Of a stretch of 15,375 nucleotides of DNA, positions 14,332 to 15,375 are shown piece by piece (within the stretch, counting starts at the first letter, position 1; every line of letters begins with the position of its first letter). Origin of the DNA: SMWD01 sp964629475. Lineage in GTDB: Bacteria; Pseudomonadota; Gammaproteobacteria; Steroidobacterales; GCA-2729495. A program made the translations under genes and the position numbers. Below the pieces are notes generated by a model. That model ran no database searches and was not told the origin of the DNA. It saw nothing but the letters and a program-made list of their open reading frames with translations. The stretch is from NCBI GenBank assembly GCA_964629475.1, contig CAZVQW010000035.1:1-15375 (forward strand). Direction: 5' to 3'.

Positions 14332-15375
14332 TTATGGCCTGTTTCTCTGATCTATTCGACTAATGCGACGGCGGCTCAAGCCGATTGTCGCGAGCAGTGC
14401 CAGCCATGGCAGGCCAAGCGCCATCGCTTCGGCATCGCCGGCTGCATCAGTGCTGGTCGAATCACCGGCATTTTCATCGGTGATGGCCGGAAGTACCGGA
14501 GTTTCGAGCAGCAAAGATTCATTGAGTACCGGCCCGCTGGGGTCGACGATGATGCCGTTTACGATGCCGTCGAAGTCACCCGGGCCACCGTCCGTGAGCT
14601 GAATCAGCGCGGCGTTACCTTCGAATCTGATGTTGCTGTCGTGCAGGATCGGCTGGTCGTCCGCCGGGCCGACTTTATACCAGTCGACGCTGCCGACCGG
14701 GATCTCCGGAAGATACACGCGGATGGTCACGGTCGCCGGTTCAACCGGGTTGACGGGCAGGTTCTCGATGCGGAAGCTGAAGAGTCCGTATCCGAAGTCG
14801 CCCTCCGAGCTATCGGGCGCCGGAATTATGCTGGACGGAACCGAGCGGTAGCATTGAATCCGGCCCACGTCAGCTTCGAAACCGACAATGTTAAAGGTGT
14901 CCGCATCAAACAGGTTGCATAACCCCTCCGACGTATCGTCAATGCCGTTTGCGTTCGTGTCGGCGAAGCCATCGACCTGGTAGTCGTCGTCGACGCCATT
15001 ACCATCGAGATCGTTCGGATAAGCGGGAGCGGTGGTGAAGTAACGCGGATCCGACCATTCCGACTGCTGGCCCAGCGTATCGACATGACGAGTGCGGAAC
15101 CAGTAACCGCGACCGGGCTCCAGGATACCAGCCGATAACTCGATGCTGACCTGTTCCGGTGCTTGTTGCGAGAAAATCAGGTCCGTAAATGTCTCTTCAA
15201 CGGCAATCTGCCATTCAGAATAGGCCAGGGCATCACCATCCGGGTCGGCATAGGCGGCGGCTGTCGTGAGTGTCGCGTCCCATAAAGACATCTCCGTCGA
15301 GGCACGGTCTGCGATGATCGGGGTCATCGGGGTTCCGATGCTCGCGATGGGATCGACGATGGGATCGGGATCGAC
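14332..15375 (-). CDS. Secreted protein with FN3-like, TSP3-like and choice-of-anchor U domains (N-terminal part outside window)
   Basis: The frame stays open to the window edge, beginning VDPDPIVDPIASIGTP, an Asp-Pro linker. The ATG at 15327 is therefore internal, and the signal peptide and main domain lie outside. The visible 347 residues parallel the C-terminal third of the large riboswitch-linked protein: FN3-like (SEWQIAVEETFTDLIFSQ, GYWFRTRHVDTLG), calcium-type segment (DLDGNGVDDDYQVDGFADT, NANGIDDTSEGLCN), and choice-of-anchor U (GYGLFSFRIENLP, LTDGGPGDFDGIVNG, IVDPSGP). The end is a hydrophobic stretch (LGLPWLALLATIGL) and RRRISR, a sorting-like tail without the Gly-rich motif. It looks like a paralogue that shares the surface-anchoring module but has a different linker. 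The function of its missing N-terminal domain is unknown. Confidence 0.85.
   Translation of the reverse strand, partial: VDPDPIVDPIASIGTPMTPIIADRASTEMSLWDATLTTAAAYADPDGDALAYSEWQIAVEETFTDLIFSQQAPEQVSIELSAGILEPGRGYWFRTRHVDTLGQQSEWSDPRYFTTAPAYPNDLDGNGVDDDYQVDGFADTNANGIDDTSEGLCNLFDADTFNIVGFEADVGRIQCYRSVPSSIIPAPDSSEGDFGYGLFSFRIENLPVNPVEPATVTIRVYLPEIPVGSVDWYKVGPADDQPILHDSNIRFEGNAALIQLTDGGPGDFDGIVNGIIVDPSGPVLNESLLLETPVLPAITDENAGDSTSTDAAGDAEAMALGLPWLALLATIGLSRRRISRIDQRNRP

Overview
The window looks like a chromosomal piece of a gammaproteobacterium, probably marine or environmental. The signs are moderate-to-high GC, Pseudomonas-type REP palindromes, a VPLPA/PEP-CTERM exported protein, a choice-of-anchor U protein and a GEMM-I riboswitch. 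The genus cannot be fixed from the sequence alone. A run of exactly 100 N (10863-10962) shows that this is a draft scaffold.

The left part (1-5849, + strand) is a sugar-nucleotide block for surface or exopolysaccharide synthesis. It holds the catalytic half of a CapD/WbpM-type NDP-sugar dehydratase (cut by the window edge), a UDP-glucose 6-dehydrogenase, a bifunctional mannose-1-phosphate guanylyltransferase/mannose-6-phosphate isomerase and a phosphomannomutase. Together they would supply a 4-keto-6-deoxy amino sugar, UDP-glucuronate and GDP-mannose. Each of the three gaps between these genes carries a REP element, and one of them is a perfect inverted pair (REPIN-like).

The right part (5911-15375, - strand) encodes mainly exported proteins. 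From the window end they are: the C-terminal part of a protein with a choice-of-anchor U module; a very large secreted protein (kelch-like propeller, Ig-like domain, ConA-lectin/lyase-like domain, TGGDT repeat, FN3-like, TSP3-like and choice-of-anchor U domains, C-terminal sorting-like tail); a secreted parallel beta-helix protein with an Ig-like domain and an Asp-Pro linker; an FAD-dependent oxidoreductase of the L2HGDH/DAO type; and a small VPLPA-CTERM protein. The large protein appears as two ORFs only because the 100-N gap is a placeholder inside the 15-bp repeat. The repeat phase on both sides predicts a true gap of 5+15k bases, which restores one frame.

The main result is in the 869-bp intergenic region upstream of the large protein. 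A near-consensus sigma-70 promoter (TTGATA-17-TATAAA) is followed about 10 nt later by a clear cyclic-di-GMP-I (GEMM-I) riboswitch, in the leader of the large secreted protein. The inferred picture is a c-di-GMP-controlled matrix or adhesion locus: sugar-nucleotide genes make the polysaccharide precursors, and the exported lectin-like, beta-helix and sorted proteins act on or bind the polysaccharide at the cell surface.
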